From: Streptomyces sp. NBC_00663 | Lineage (GTDB): Bacteria > Actinomycetota > Actinomycetes > Streptomycetales > Streptomycetaceae | NCBI RefSeq assembly: GCF_036226885.1 | Contig: NZ_CP109027.1 | Coordinates: forward strand, 1,364,001-1,428,000 | Direction of reading: 5' to 3' | DNA: 64,000 nt | In this document: piece after piece, positions 6,844 through 14,325 of the stretch | Layout: the number at the start of each line of letters is the position of its first letter | How positions within the stretch are numbered: position 1 is the first letter of the stretch | Position numbers and translations under genes: made by a program | The notes under the pieces: generated by a model | The model's input: the letters and a program-made list of their open reading frames with translations, nothing else | What the model was told of the DNA's origin: nothing | The model's database searches: none

Positions 6844-8187
6844 ATGGAATTCAATGAAGCCCTGCGCCGCACCATCGGTGGACACTGGCGCCTGCTCGTG
6901 CTGTTCGTCGTACTGCCGATGATCGTGATGACCGCCATCGGACTGTCCGGATCCTCGGCGTATGCCTCGAAGGCACGCGTTCAGGCCTCCGCGACGCTCC
7001 CCACGACCGACGTCCAGGCCAACGCCATGCTGAGCCGCGTCAGGGCGGTCGTCACCAGCGGTGCCGTCGTGAACACGGCCCTGCGCAAGGCGGACATCAC
7101 CGACCGCAGCGCGGCCGACGTCGCCCACCGGACCAAGGTCTCGCGGCTCGGCGGATCCGCCGTCTTCACCATCAAGGTCACCGACCGTGACCCGCGGACC
7201 GCGGAGAAGCTCGCCGGTGCCCTGTCCGAACAGCTCGTGGCGTTCTTCAACGGCTCGGGCAACCTCCTGATCACGGAGCTGATGGACCGTCAGGCCAAGC
7301 TCCAGGACGAGCGGGTGCGTGTCGCCGGGCAGCTCCCGGACGCCGACAGCGCGGCGGAGTCCGGGCGGCTCACCGCCAAGCTCGGCGCCCTGGACCAGCA
7401 GCTCCTCGACGTCCAGGCGGCCATGCGCGCGGCGCAGGCCGACGGCTTGGGCGACCGGACGGCCTCGCTTCTCTCCTCGGCGGGCGACGCCGTGGCCGTG
7501 CCCCTGCTCACCGGAGTCGACTTGGCACTCGCCGGGGCGATCGGACTGCTGACCGGACTCCTCGCGGTGACACTGCTGGAGGTGTTCCGGCCGCATGTCG
7601 CGGGCCGCTACGCCTTCGGCAGGGAGCTCTCGGCCCCTGTGCTGGGCCGCCTCCCCAAGGCACTGCGCGACTCGGCGGACCCGCCTGCGGTCGACGCCGA
7701 GACGATCGTCGCCCTGCGCCGCGCCGTCGCCAAAGACGGGGCCGGGACCGCGGTGCTGACCGGGCCCGCCCCCGACGACCGGCTCGCCGCACTCGCCGAG
7801 GAGCTCGAGGACCGAATGGCCGCGCTCGGCTCACCGGCCCATGCCCCGGCCGTAGAGGTGCACAACGGCCAGCACGCCGACGGCAACGGCGCCGGCGGGC
7901 GGGTACGGACGCTGACCCGGGAACGGGTACGGCAGGCCGTGACCGCCCCCGCCACCCTTGCCTCCCCCGGCCCGGGGTCAACGGTCCGGGTCCGTGCGCT
8001 GCATCAGGTCGACAGCGTCTCCGACCAGGCTCGGCATGCCCTCGTCGCCGTGGAACCGGAGCTTGTGCCCTACGCCGAACTGCGCCGGGTGCAGAACCTG
8101 GTGGCCACGACCGGCTGGCCGGCGATCGGCGTCCTCGGCGACGGCGCCCGTCACTCCCGCACGGTCGGCCGATGGGAGCGTGGCTGA
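6844..8187 (+). CDS. Wzz/BY-kinase-like polysaccharide co-polymerase
   Basis: A 447-residue membrane protein. The first transmembrane helix is near residues 17-35, followed by an extracytoplasmic Wzz-type region with the coiled-coil stretch QAKLQDERVRVAG, and a second helix lies near 220-242. This matches chain-length regulators of Wzx/Wzy-dependent glycan assembly. The 200-residue cytoplasmic tail sits where a bacterial tyrosine kinase domain is expected, but its first strand reads VLTGPAPDDRLAAL, with no Walker A lysine or GKT, and there is no terminal tyrosine cluster. The kinase therefore appears degenerate. The gene starts the ten-gene plus-strand operon, and its stop overlaps the next start (TGATG). 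The 81-bp divergent gap to the lipoprotein gene shows no copy of the 29-bp element. Confidence 0.82.
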   Translation: MEFNEALRRTIGGHWRLLVLFVVLPMIVMTAIGLSGSSAYASKARVQASATLPTTDVQANAMLSRVRAVVTSGAVVNTALRKADITDRSAADVAHRTKVSRLGGSAVFTIKVTDRDPRTAEKLAGALSEQLVAFFNGSGNLLITELMDRQAKLQDERVRVAGQLPDADSAAESGRLTAKLGALDQQLLDVQAAMRAAQADGLGDRTASLLSSAGDAVAVPLLTGVDLALAGAIGLLTGLLAVTLLEVFRPHVAGRYAFGRELSAPVLGRLPKALRDSADPPAVDAETIVALRRAVAKDGAGTAVLTGPAPDDRLAALAEELEDRMAALGSPAHAPAVEVHNGQHADGNGAGGRVRTLTRERVRQAVTAPATLASPGPGSTVRVRALHQVDSVSDQARHALVAVEPELVPYAELRRVQNLVATTGWPAIGVLGDGARHSRTVGRWERG

Positions 8188-9221
8188 TGCGCGGCGTGCT
8201 GATCCAGGCGGGGCAGCGGCTCCTGGTCGACTGCCGGTGGGCTCCGCTGTCACCGCTGCTGACCGAAGCGGCCGCCGACGCCTGGCAGGCCGCCGGGCAG
8301 AGCAGGGCTGACGTCTGCCTTGAGGTGCAGGCACGGCACAAGCCGTTCGACGTACGGGGCTGGGAGACCCTCGCCCGGGGCGCCTTCGTCCGGGACGGCG
8401 TCGTGGTGTTGCGCAACGCCTGCGGCAGCGGGTTCGACCTGCTGCTGGCCGTGGACGGCGACGGACTGCGGGTCGTGGCGCGCTGGTGGCCACCGGTACG
8501 GGAGCGAGCGGCCGCGCACCTGCTGCGGTCCCGCTTCCATCTGCTGGTCAGGGCCACGCTCTTGCAGTACCCGGCGTTGTGGTGGGCCGGGTGCAGGGGA
8601 CTGGTGCCGGTGCACGCCTCGGCTTTGACGATCGCACCGGCGGGCAAGGGCGGCACGAGTACCCGGGGCTCGCCCCTGCTGTTGGCCGGGCCCGGCGGGA
8701 CGGGGCGGTCCACCCTGCTGCTGGGCGCTGTCGCGGAAGGCGGCCGCGCCTGCTCGGACAACCTGTGTGTGACGGACGGCCGAGTCGTACACGGTCTGAT
8801 CGAACCGATGCGAGTGCAGGGAGGCGGCGGTCGGCGCATGGCGCACGGGCGGACCGAGCGACCGTTGCCGGGGCGCGTCGACGCCCTGTGTCCGGACCGG
8901 CTCGTCGTCCTTCGCCGGGCCTGCTCGGGCCGCCCCGAGATACATGCCCTCGACGCGGAGCAGGCCGCGCGGAGCCTGATCGCCGGCACGTACGCGGCCG
9001 GGGAACTGCGTCGCTACTGGCCCTTCGCCGCTGTCATGGCGCTGGGCACCGGCCTCGGACCGCCTCACCCCCCGATAGCGGAAAGCGCGTCGCAGATCGC
9101 GGCCCGACTGCCGGCGCACGAACTGGTGCTCGGCGACCGGCCCGACGAAGGGCTCGCCGCGCTCCACAGCCTGGCCGCGCCGGAGCGCGAGCACCGCGAA
9201 CACATGGAGGCGCTGCCATGA
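8187..9221 (+). CDS. HPr kinase-like P-loop protein
   Basis: A 344-residue protein whose middle resembles the C-terminal domain of HPr kinase/phosphorylase: VPVHASAL before a P-loop LLLAGPGGTGRSTL (about residues 165-178), then SDNLCVTDGRVV as the following acidic strand. The Walker A lysine is replaced by arginine (codon CGG), which would usually weaken ATP hydrolysis. HprK-like proteins in glycan and peptide clusters are not sugar-system regulators; they are thought to phosphorylate small molecules or proteins, and the target here is unknown. I chose the ATG that overlaps the upstream stop (TGATG) over one five codons earlier. The 3' end overlaps the glycosyltransferase start by ATGA. No signal peptide or membrane segment is evident. 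Confidence 0.72.
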   Translation: MRGVLIQAGQRLLVDCRWAPLSPLLTEAAADAWQAAGQSRADVCLEVQARHKPFDVRGWETLARGAFVRDGVVVLRNACGSGFDLLLAVDGDGLRVVARWWPPVRERAAAHLLRSRFHLLVRATLLQYPALWWAGCRGLVPVHASALTIAPAGKGGTSTRGSPLLLAGPGGTGRSTLLLGAVAEGGRACSDNLCVTDGRVVHGLIEPMRVQGGGGRRMAHGRTERPLPGRVDALCPDRLVVLRRACSGRPEIHALDAEQAARSLIAGTYAAGELRRYWPFAAVMALGTGLGPPHPPIAESASQIAARLPAHELVLGDRPDEGLAALHSLAAPEREHREHMEALP

Positions 9222-10339
9222 CCAGACTGAACGTGGCCACGGTGATCACCCGCTTCGAAGCCGGGGCCGGCATCGTCGCACTGCGCGGGGCCCAGGCACT
9301 GGACCCGGCCGGATACCGGACCACCGTCATCACCGGCCAGGGCAGCCGACTCCTGGGCCTCGCCGCCGACCACGGCATCGAGGTTCTCGTGGAGCCCACG
9401 TTGCGCTCCCCGATCTCACCCGGAGACGACCTGCGTGCCTTGCACCGACTGACCAGGCTCTTCGGCCAGTCGCAGTTCGACGTCGTACACACGCACAGCG
9501 CCAAGGCCGGCACGCTCGGACGGCTGGCAGCGCACCGCGCCGGGGTGCCACGCATCGTGCACACCTTCCACGGGTTGCCGTACCACGAGTTCCAGTCCGC
9601 GCCACGTCGTGGCGCGTACATCGCGATCGAACGACAGGTCGGTCGGTTCACCGACGTGGCGCTGTGCGTGGGCACGGCCGTCGCCGTCGAGGTGGTCCGG
9701 CGGGAGCTGGTGTCGCCCGAGCGGGTCCGCACCATCGGCGTGCCGGTCGACCTCGACGCACCGGCCCGCACGCCCGCTGCCCGGTCCAGGGCCCGCGCGG
9801 AACTCGGTCTGCACAGGCCAGGCCCGGTGGTGGGAGCGGTGGGACGGCTCGCCTACCAGAAGAACCCCGAGACCTTCGTGCGAGCCCTGGCCGCACTCGG
9901 CCGAGCCGACGTGACCGGTGTGTGGGTCGGCGACGGAGAACTGGCCTCGCGGGTGCGCGAGTCGGCGGCGCGGGAGCGGGCGCCGGTGATCCTCGCCGGA
10001 GAGCGCACGAACGTACCCGCCCTCCTGCCCGCGTTCGACGTGTTCGCGCTGCCGAGCCGGTACGAGGGGCTCCCGGTCGCCGTCGTCGAGGCGATGGTGG
10101 CGGGGATCCCGGTGGTCGCCACCGCCGTCAACTCGGTGCCGGACGTAGTGGTCCCGGGCCGGACGGGACTGCTGGTGCCCCCACAGCGCCCGGAACTGCT
10201 CGCCCGCGCGATCGCCCGTCTGCTGGACCACCCGCGGGAGGCGGCTCGTATGGCCGCCGAGGCCCGCACACGGATCGGTGACGCCTTCGGCGCCAAGGCG
10301 CTGGGCGAAGAACTGACCGCCGCCTACGCAACTCCCTGA
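9218..10339 (+). CDS. Glycosyltransferase family 4 protein
   Basis: A 373-residue GT-B-fold glycosyltransferase that adds a sugar to the lipid-linked glycan on the cytoplasmic side of the membrane. The N-terminal acceptor domain has FDVVHTHSAKAGTLGRLAA near residues 87-105. The C-terminal donor domain has GAVGRLAYQKNPETF near 205-219, and the retaining-type acidic motif region FALPSRYEGLPVAVVEAMV near 275-293, with the E-x7-E spacing. The sequence is closest in style to WcaA/EpsF-type enzymes that use UDP-GlcNAc, UDP-GalNAc or UDP-galactose. It is the only classical extending transferase in the locus, which suggests a short repeat unit or additional transferases elsewhere. It is ATGA-coupled to the upstream HprK-like gene and followed by a 16-bp gap. 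Confidence 0.9.
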   Translation: MTRLNVATVITRFEAGAGIVALRGAQALDPAGYRTTVITGQGSRLLGLAADHGIEVLVEPTLRSPISPGDDLRALHRLTRLFGQSQFDVVHTHSAKAGTLGRLAAHRAGVPRIVHTFHGLPYHEFQSAPRRGAYIAIERQVGRFTDVALCVGTAVAVEVVRRELVSPERVRTIGVPVDLDAPARTPAARSRARAELGLHRPGPVVGAVGRLAYQKNPETFVRALAALGRADVTGVWVGDGELASRVRESAARERAPVILAGERTNVPALLPAFDVFALPSRYEGLPVAVVEAMVAGIPVVATAVNSVPDVVVPGRTGLLVPPQRPELLARAIARLLDHPREAARMAAEARTRIGDAFGAKALGEELTAAYATP

Positions 10340-10355
10340 GTCCGAGGAGCCTCCC

Positions 10356-11795
10356 GTGCGTGTCGACATCATCAGCGGTCCGGACAGCGGTCCACGGACC
10401 GGGCTCACCGTGTTCGACAGTGACGCGGCGCCGGCCGATCCGGTGCTGCTCGGCCGGGTCCGGCGAGGTGTCGAGACAGCCGATCTGGCCGCGCCGCCGG
10501 TGGTGTTGCCGGACTTCTGTCACAAGGGCAAGTCGGAGCTGCCGTCGAGCATCGCTGTAGCCACCCGGGGTGCCATCCGGCCGACCCTCACCGACGCCGC
10601 TCTCAACTGCGGCATGGCGCTGGCCGTGTTGGACGTGCCGCGGCCGTCACCCGCCGCCGTGGAGGAGTTCTACCGCAGGGTGCGGCAGCGCTATCCCGAC
10701 CCGCCCCGCTGGGCTTTCGAACTGACGCGCGACGAGGTACTGCGCGCGGCCGTCGAGGGCGCCCTGTTCTCCGCAGAGCGGTTCGGCGTGGACGCCGCGG
10801 ACCTCGACCGCGTCGAGGAGTTCGGGCACCTCCCGGTCGAGGAGTACGGCGGGGCCCGCCGCGCCCGCAGGGAACTGCCCTGGGTCTGTGTGCAGTTGGC
10901 CCGGTTGAGGTTCGGCGGCATCGGGCCCAGTACCCATTTCCTGGAACTGCAGGAGGTCGAGGAGGTGCTGGAGCCGGACACGGCCCGTCGTCTCGGACTG
11001 CACCAAGGGCAGGTGACGGTGCAGTTCCACAACGGCGGCGGCGTGTTGACCGGCCAGATCGGCGCGCTGTACGCCCGCCGTCAGGCCGCGTCCCGGCTGC
11101 TGCGCGCGGAGATGGCCGTGCAGAGGCCGGTGTCACACCTGCTGCGGGGAGGCCGGCCGGCCGAACTGCGACAGAGGTACGGGACGTACTTCCACCGCGG
11201 ATGCCCCTCGGTGCCGATCGAGGGGGACGAGGGACGGCGGGTGCTGCTGGCACAGCGGCTTGCCATGAATTACGGGTTCGCGTACCGGCTGGCCACCTTC
11301 GCCGCACTGCGGACCTTCGTCCGTGCGGCCTTCGGCGCCTCGTTGCGGCTGGTGGTGGACTCGCCGCACAACTCCGTCTACGAAGAACTCGTGGACGGCG
11401 CGCCGGCGTTCGTGCACCGGCACAACGCGGCCCGCGCCTGGACCCCGGAGCTCATGGCCGGCCACCCGGCCTTCGCGCACACCGGCCAGCCGCTGCTGGT
11501 CCCCGGCACCAACCGCACCTCGTCGTTCCTGTGCGTACCGGCCTCCGGGGCCGGGCGCAGCCTCTATACGGCGTGCCACGGCACCGGCAGCATCATCAGC
11601 GCGTTCGAGCGCAGCGGCCGCAGCGGGCCGGACCCCCGGCACCGGCACACCCAGTCCTTCTCCTACGGCCGGGCCACGCACCGCTCCGTCCCCCAGCTCG
11701 ACGACGCGGGGGTCGACGCGGCGCTCGCCATCCTGTCGGGCAACGGCCTGGTCAGGCCGGTCGTCCGGCTCCGGCCGTTCGCGGTGCTGTCATGA
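10356..11795 (+). CDS. Divergent RtcB-like (RNA-ligase-fold) protein
   Basis: A 479-residue protein that follows the RtcB ligase pattern from end to end. Seen motifs: NCGM (84-87) for the metal cysteine, THFLELQE near 195 (usual NHF), FHNGGG near 225 (usual HxGSR), a tyrosine-rich helix MNYGFAYRL near 306, SPHNSVYEE near 338 (metal histidine), VHRHNAARA near 355 (usual VHRKGATRA), GTNRTSSF near 384 (usual GSMGTASY), and CHGTGS with H408 at the position of the guanylylated histidine. The aspartate usually three residues before the metal cysteine is alanine, and the HRKGA lysine is histidine. RtcB joins RNA ends using GTP and manganese. Here the gene is embedded in a polysaccharide operon, coupled (ATGA) to an APH-like kinase, so another substrate is likely. 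Ribosome site GAGGAG precedes the GTG start. Confidence 0.78.
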   Translation: MRVDIISGPDSGPRTGLTVFDSDAAPADPVLLGRVRRGVETADLAAPPVVLPDFCHKGKSELPSSIAVATRGAIRPTLTDAALNCGMALAVLDVPRPSPAAVEEFYRRVRQRYPDPPRWAFELTRDEVLRAAVEGALFSAERFGVDAADLDRVEEFGHLPVEEYGGARRARRELPWVCVQLARLRFGGIGPSTHFLELQEVEEVLEPDTARRLGLHQGQVTVQFHNGGGVLTGQIGALYARRQAASRLLRAEMAVQRPVSHLLRGGRPAELRQRYGTYFHRGCPSVPIEGDEGRRVLLAQRLAMNYGFAYRLATFAALRTFVRAAFGASLRLVVDSPHNSVYEELVDGAPAFVHRHNAARAWTPELMAGHPAFAHTGQPLLVPGTNRTSSFLCVPASGAGRSLYTACHGTGSIISAFERSGRSGPDPRHRHTQSFSYGRATHRSVPQLDDAGVDAALAILSGNGLVRPVVRLRPFAVLS

Positions 11796-13036
11796 GGACC
11801 GCGGCTGCGCCACTGGCAGCAGCACGGGCCGGGGTTCTCCCGCCCGAGCGCCGCTACCTGGCTCTGCCCTCGCGCCGGCGTCCGATCGTCGTGGCCGAGG
11901 ACCGGCCACAGGTGCTTGCCTATCTGCGCCGGTGCCTGCTCGCGGTGCCGCCCACACAACCGGTGTGGCTGTATCCCGCAGCCCGGACGGCACTGGCGGT
12001 ACCGGTGGTGCACCGGTACGTTCCGGGGCTCAGGATGCCCCCGAAGCGGCACTCCGAACCTGCGAGCCCGGTCGCCGAACTGCTCGCCGGGGCCGGGCCA
12101 CTGCTGATGCTCGATCACAGCCACGACCCGGACGCCTGTCTCGTCGTACTCGTGTTCCCTCTGCACACCCCGCTGCCCGCGCTGGCACTGAAGGTCCCGA
12201 CGGGGCCTGGCGCCGTACCGGGGATCCTGCGTGAGGCCGACCGGCTGACGGCGGTGGCCGCGCTGCCCCTGGGCCCCGTCCGGCGGACCGTGCCCGAAGT
12301 CCTGGGCCTGCCACGGCACACGGCTTTCCCCACGCTGCTCACCACCGCCCTTCCCGGCACATCGATGCTGGCCGCCTACCACCGGCCCGGCCATCACACG
12401 CGGCCCGCACCCGTGCACCGGGACTTCACCGCGGCAGCCCACTGGCTGGCGGCCCTTCAGTCGGCCACCTACGCGGGGACCGCGCCGCTCGACCTGGCGC
12501 CGCAGGTCTTCGACACTCTGGACGAGCGGCTGGCCGGGGACCACGCCCGCGCGGAACTGCGGGCTCTGCGCCGTCGGTTGCGTAGGCGCACGGCACCGCT
12601 GACCACCGCGCACGGCGACTTCTGGCCGGGCAACATCCTGGTGCGCGGCGACCGCGTCACCGGCGTGGTCGACTGGGAGAACGCCCGCGCCGTAGCGAGC
12701 CCGCTCGCCGATCCCGCCCGGTTCGTGATCGCCTACTGCGAGTATCTGGACCGCCGTGTCCGGCCCGGACACCATGTGCCCGGCCATCCGGGCCTCGTCG
12801 CCGGGCGACCAGGTGCCGCTCTGGCACTGGCCCTGGACGGCACGGGCTGGTATCCGCGGCTGGTCCGGCGTTTCCTGGCGGGGACCCTGCGACGCCTGGG
12901 CCTGCCCGCCGAGTGCGGCCGCGACGCCGTACTGGCGGAGCTGGCTGCGGTCGCGGCCGAGGCGACGGATCCGCGTTTCGCGGAAGCGCAGGCCCGGGCC
13001 TTCACCCACCTGGTGTCTTCGCGGGAGGCGTCATGA
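11792..13036 (+). CDS. APH-like phosphotransferase
   Basis: A 414-residue protein with an aminoglycoside-phosphotransferase/choline-kinase-like C-terminal lobe. The catalytic loop reads TTAHGDFWPGNILV near residues 270-283 (H-G-D-x4-N), followed by the metal-binding GVVDWENA near 290. The N-terminal 100 residues are less conserved, and the lysine/P-loop lobe is only loosely visible around ALALKVP near 130. Such kinases phosphorylate hydroxyls of small molecules, sugars or lipid head groups. Its start overlaps the RtcB-like stop (ATGA) and its stop overlaps the Wzy start (ATGA), so it is an integral member of the operon. The substrate is unknown; phosphorylation of a glycan precursor is an inference. 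Resistance to an aminoglycoside is not suggested by the context. Confidence 0.8.
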   Translation: MRTAAAPLAAARAGVLPPERRYLALPSRRRPIVVAEDRPQVLAYLRRCLLAVPPTQPVWLYPAARTALAVPVVHRYVPGLRMPPKRHSEPASPVAELLAGAGPLLMLDHSHDPDACLVVLVFPLHTPLPALALKVPTGPGAVPGILREADRLTAVAALPLGPVRRTVPEVLGLPRHTAFPTLLTTALPGTSMLAAYHRPGHHTRPAPVHRDFTAAAHWLAALQSATYAGTAPLDLAPQVFDTLDERLAGDHARAELRALRRRLRRRTAPLTTAHGDFWPGNILVRGDRVTGVVDWENARAVASPLADPARFVIAYCEYLDRRVRPGHHVPGHPGLVAGRPGAALALALDGTGWYPRLVRRFLAGTLRRLGLPAECGRDAVLAELAAVAAEATDPRFAEAQARAFTHLVSSREAS

Positions 13037-14325
13037 CCACCCTGCCGACGACAGTCACCACCACCGTGCCGTACGACGCCCTGGGGCGGACCACAGCCGT
13101 CGCCGCCTGCATCGCGATGGTGCTCCAGCCGATGCTGCGCCCCACCGGGCCCGGCAACAGCGCGCCGGTGGACGTGTTCACGGTGGCCACCGTGGTGCTG
13201 AGCGTGCTGTGGGCGGCGACCTGCGGCCGACGACTCGGTGTGCCGTACGGCCTCGCCGGCACTCTGTTGCTGCTGAGCGGCGCCCTCGCGGGCCTGGCCG
13301 GACCGCTGCCCGGCGTGTCACTCATGAACCTGGCCAGGGAGGTGCTGCTGCTGACCTGGTGCGTCGCGCTGTTCAACATCGCGCGTCAGCCCGGAGTTCT
13401 GCGTCTGCTCACCGCCTCCTTCGCCTACGCGGGCGTGGTCTGGGCATCCGTCCTGGTCGCTGCCGACCAGCTGGGCATCACCGCGATCCAGGGTGTCTCG
13501 CCCACTGAGGGCGACCGGAAGCTGTTCACTCTCGGCGACCCCAACTACGCGGCCACGTACTGGGTGGTGTCGCTGTTCATGGTGTACGCGTCCCAGCGCC
13601 CGCGAACTCCCCTGGTGCGCTGGTACGGCTACACGGTGCTGATCTGGGCCCTGCTGCTCAGTCAGTCCAACGGCGGGGTCCTGGAACTCTGCGTCGGCCT
13701 GCTCCTCCTGGCCGTTCACAAGGTGTACCGGGCGCACCCGCGCAGCGGTCCTGTCGCGGCGGGCGCACTGGTGCTCGCGGTGGTCCTCGCGGCTGGTGCC
13801 TCGGTCGCCACCGCGCCCCTGGCACAGGTCCAGGACTGGGCCCGGCTGTCCGACCGCACGGAACTGGTGAACACGCTCGGCCGCAGTGGCACGAGCGCCG
13901 AACAGCGCAGCACACTGGTGCGCGAGAGCCTGGAACTGTACGAGCCGCACTGGCCGACCGGATCGGGTCCGGGTACGACCAAACAACTGCTCCAGGACAA
14001 GCAGTTCCCGTACGCCAAGGAAGTGCACGACGACTATCTGGCGGCTCTCGTCGAGCGCGGCCCCCTGGGCGTCGTCGCGCTGCTGGCCCTGTTGTCCGGC
14101 ACGGCCTGGCGCTGTTCCCGAGTCCTGCGGGCGCCGCCCGGCAGCGGCTTCGCCGCCCAGGTGCCCCGGCCCGCGGGCCTGGTCGCGGCACTGGCGGGGC
14201 TGGCCGTGGCCGGCGCCTACTACGAGGTGCTGCACTTCCGGTTCCTGTGGGTACTGCTGGCACTCGTGGCCGTTCTGGCCTCCCCCGTCGACGACCCGAC
14301 CACGAACCGCGCGGGCCCGCCATGA
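13033..14325 (+). CDS. O-antigen-ligase/Wzy-type polysaccharide polymerase
   Basis: A 430-residue integral membrane protein with about ten to eleven hydrophobic helices. It has the large periplasm-facing loop typical of Wzy and WaaL proteins between two helices near residues 270-350, including SGTSAEQRS and a histidine-containing segment KEVHDDYLAALVERGPLG that corresponds to the family's conserved H-N/D-x5-E-x-G-xxG pattern. It is predicted to join repeat units carried on undecaprenyl diphosphate at the outer face of the membrane. The function fits the Wzz-like gene at the start of the operon and the flippase that follows. It is coupled by ATGA overlaps on both sides. Confidence 0.87.
   Translation: MTTLPTTVTTTVPYDALGRTTAVAACIAMVLQPMLRPTGPGNSAPVDVFTVATVVLSVLWAATCGRRLGVPYGLAGTLLLLSGALAGLAGPLPGVSLMNLAREVLLLTWCVALFNIARQPGVLRLLTASFAYAGVVWASVLVAADQLGITAIQGVSPTEGDRKLFTLGDPNYAATYWVVSLFMVYASQRPRTPLVRWYGYTVLIWALLLSQSNGGVLELCVGLLLLAVHKVYRAHPRSGPVAAGALVLAVVLAAGASVATAPLAQVQDWARLSDRTELVNTLGRSGTSAEQRSTLVRESLELYEPHWPTGSGPGTTKQLLQDKQFPYAKEVHDDYLAALVERGPLGVVALLALLSGTAWRCSRVLRAPPGSGFAAQVPRPAGLVAALAGLAVAGAYYEVLHFRFLWVLLALVAVLASPVDDPTTNRAGPP

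Noticed and set aside
11792..13036. The APH-like gene as an antibiotic-resistance gene.
   Set aside because: It is tightly coupled within a glycan operon, and only the general kinase motifs of the family are present.
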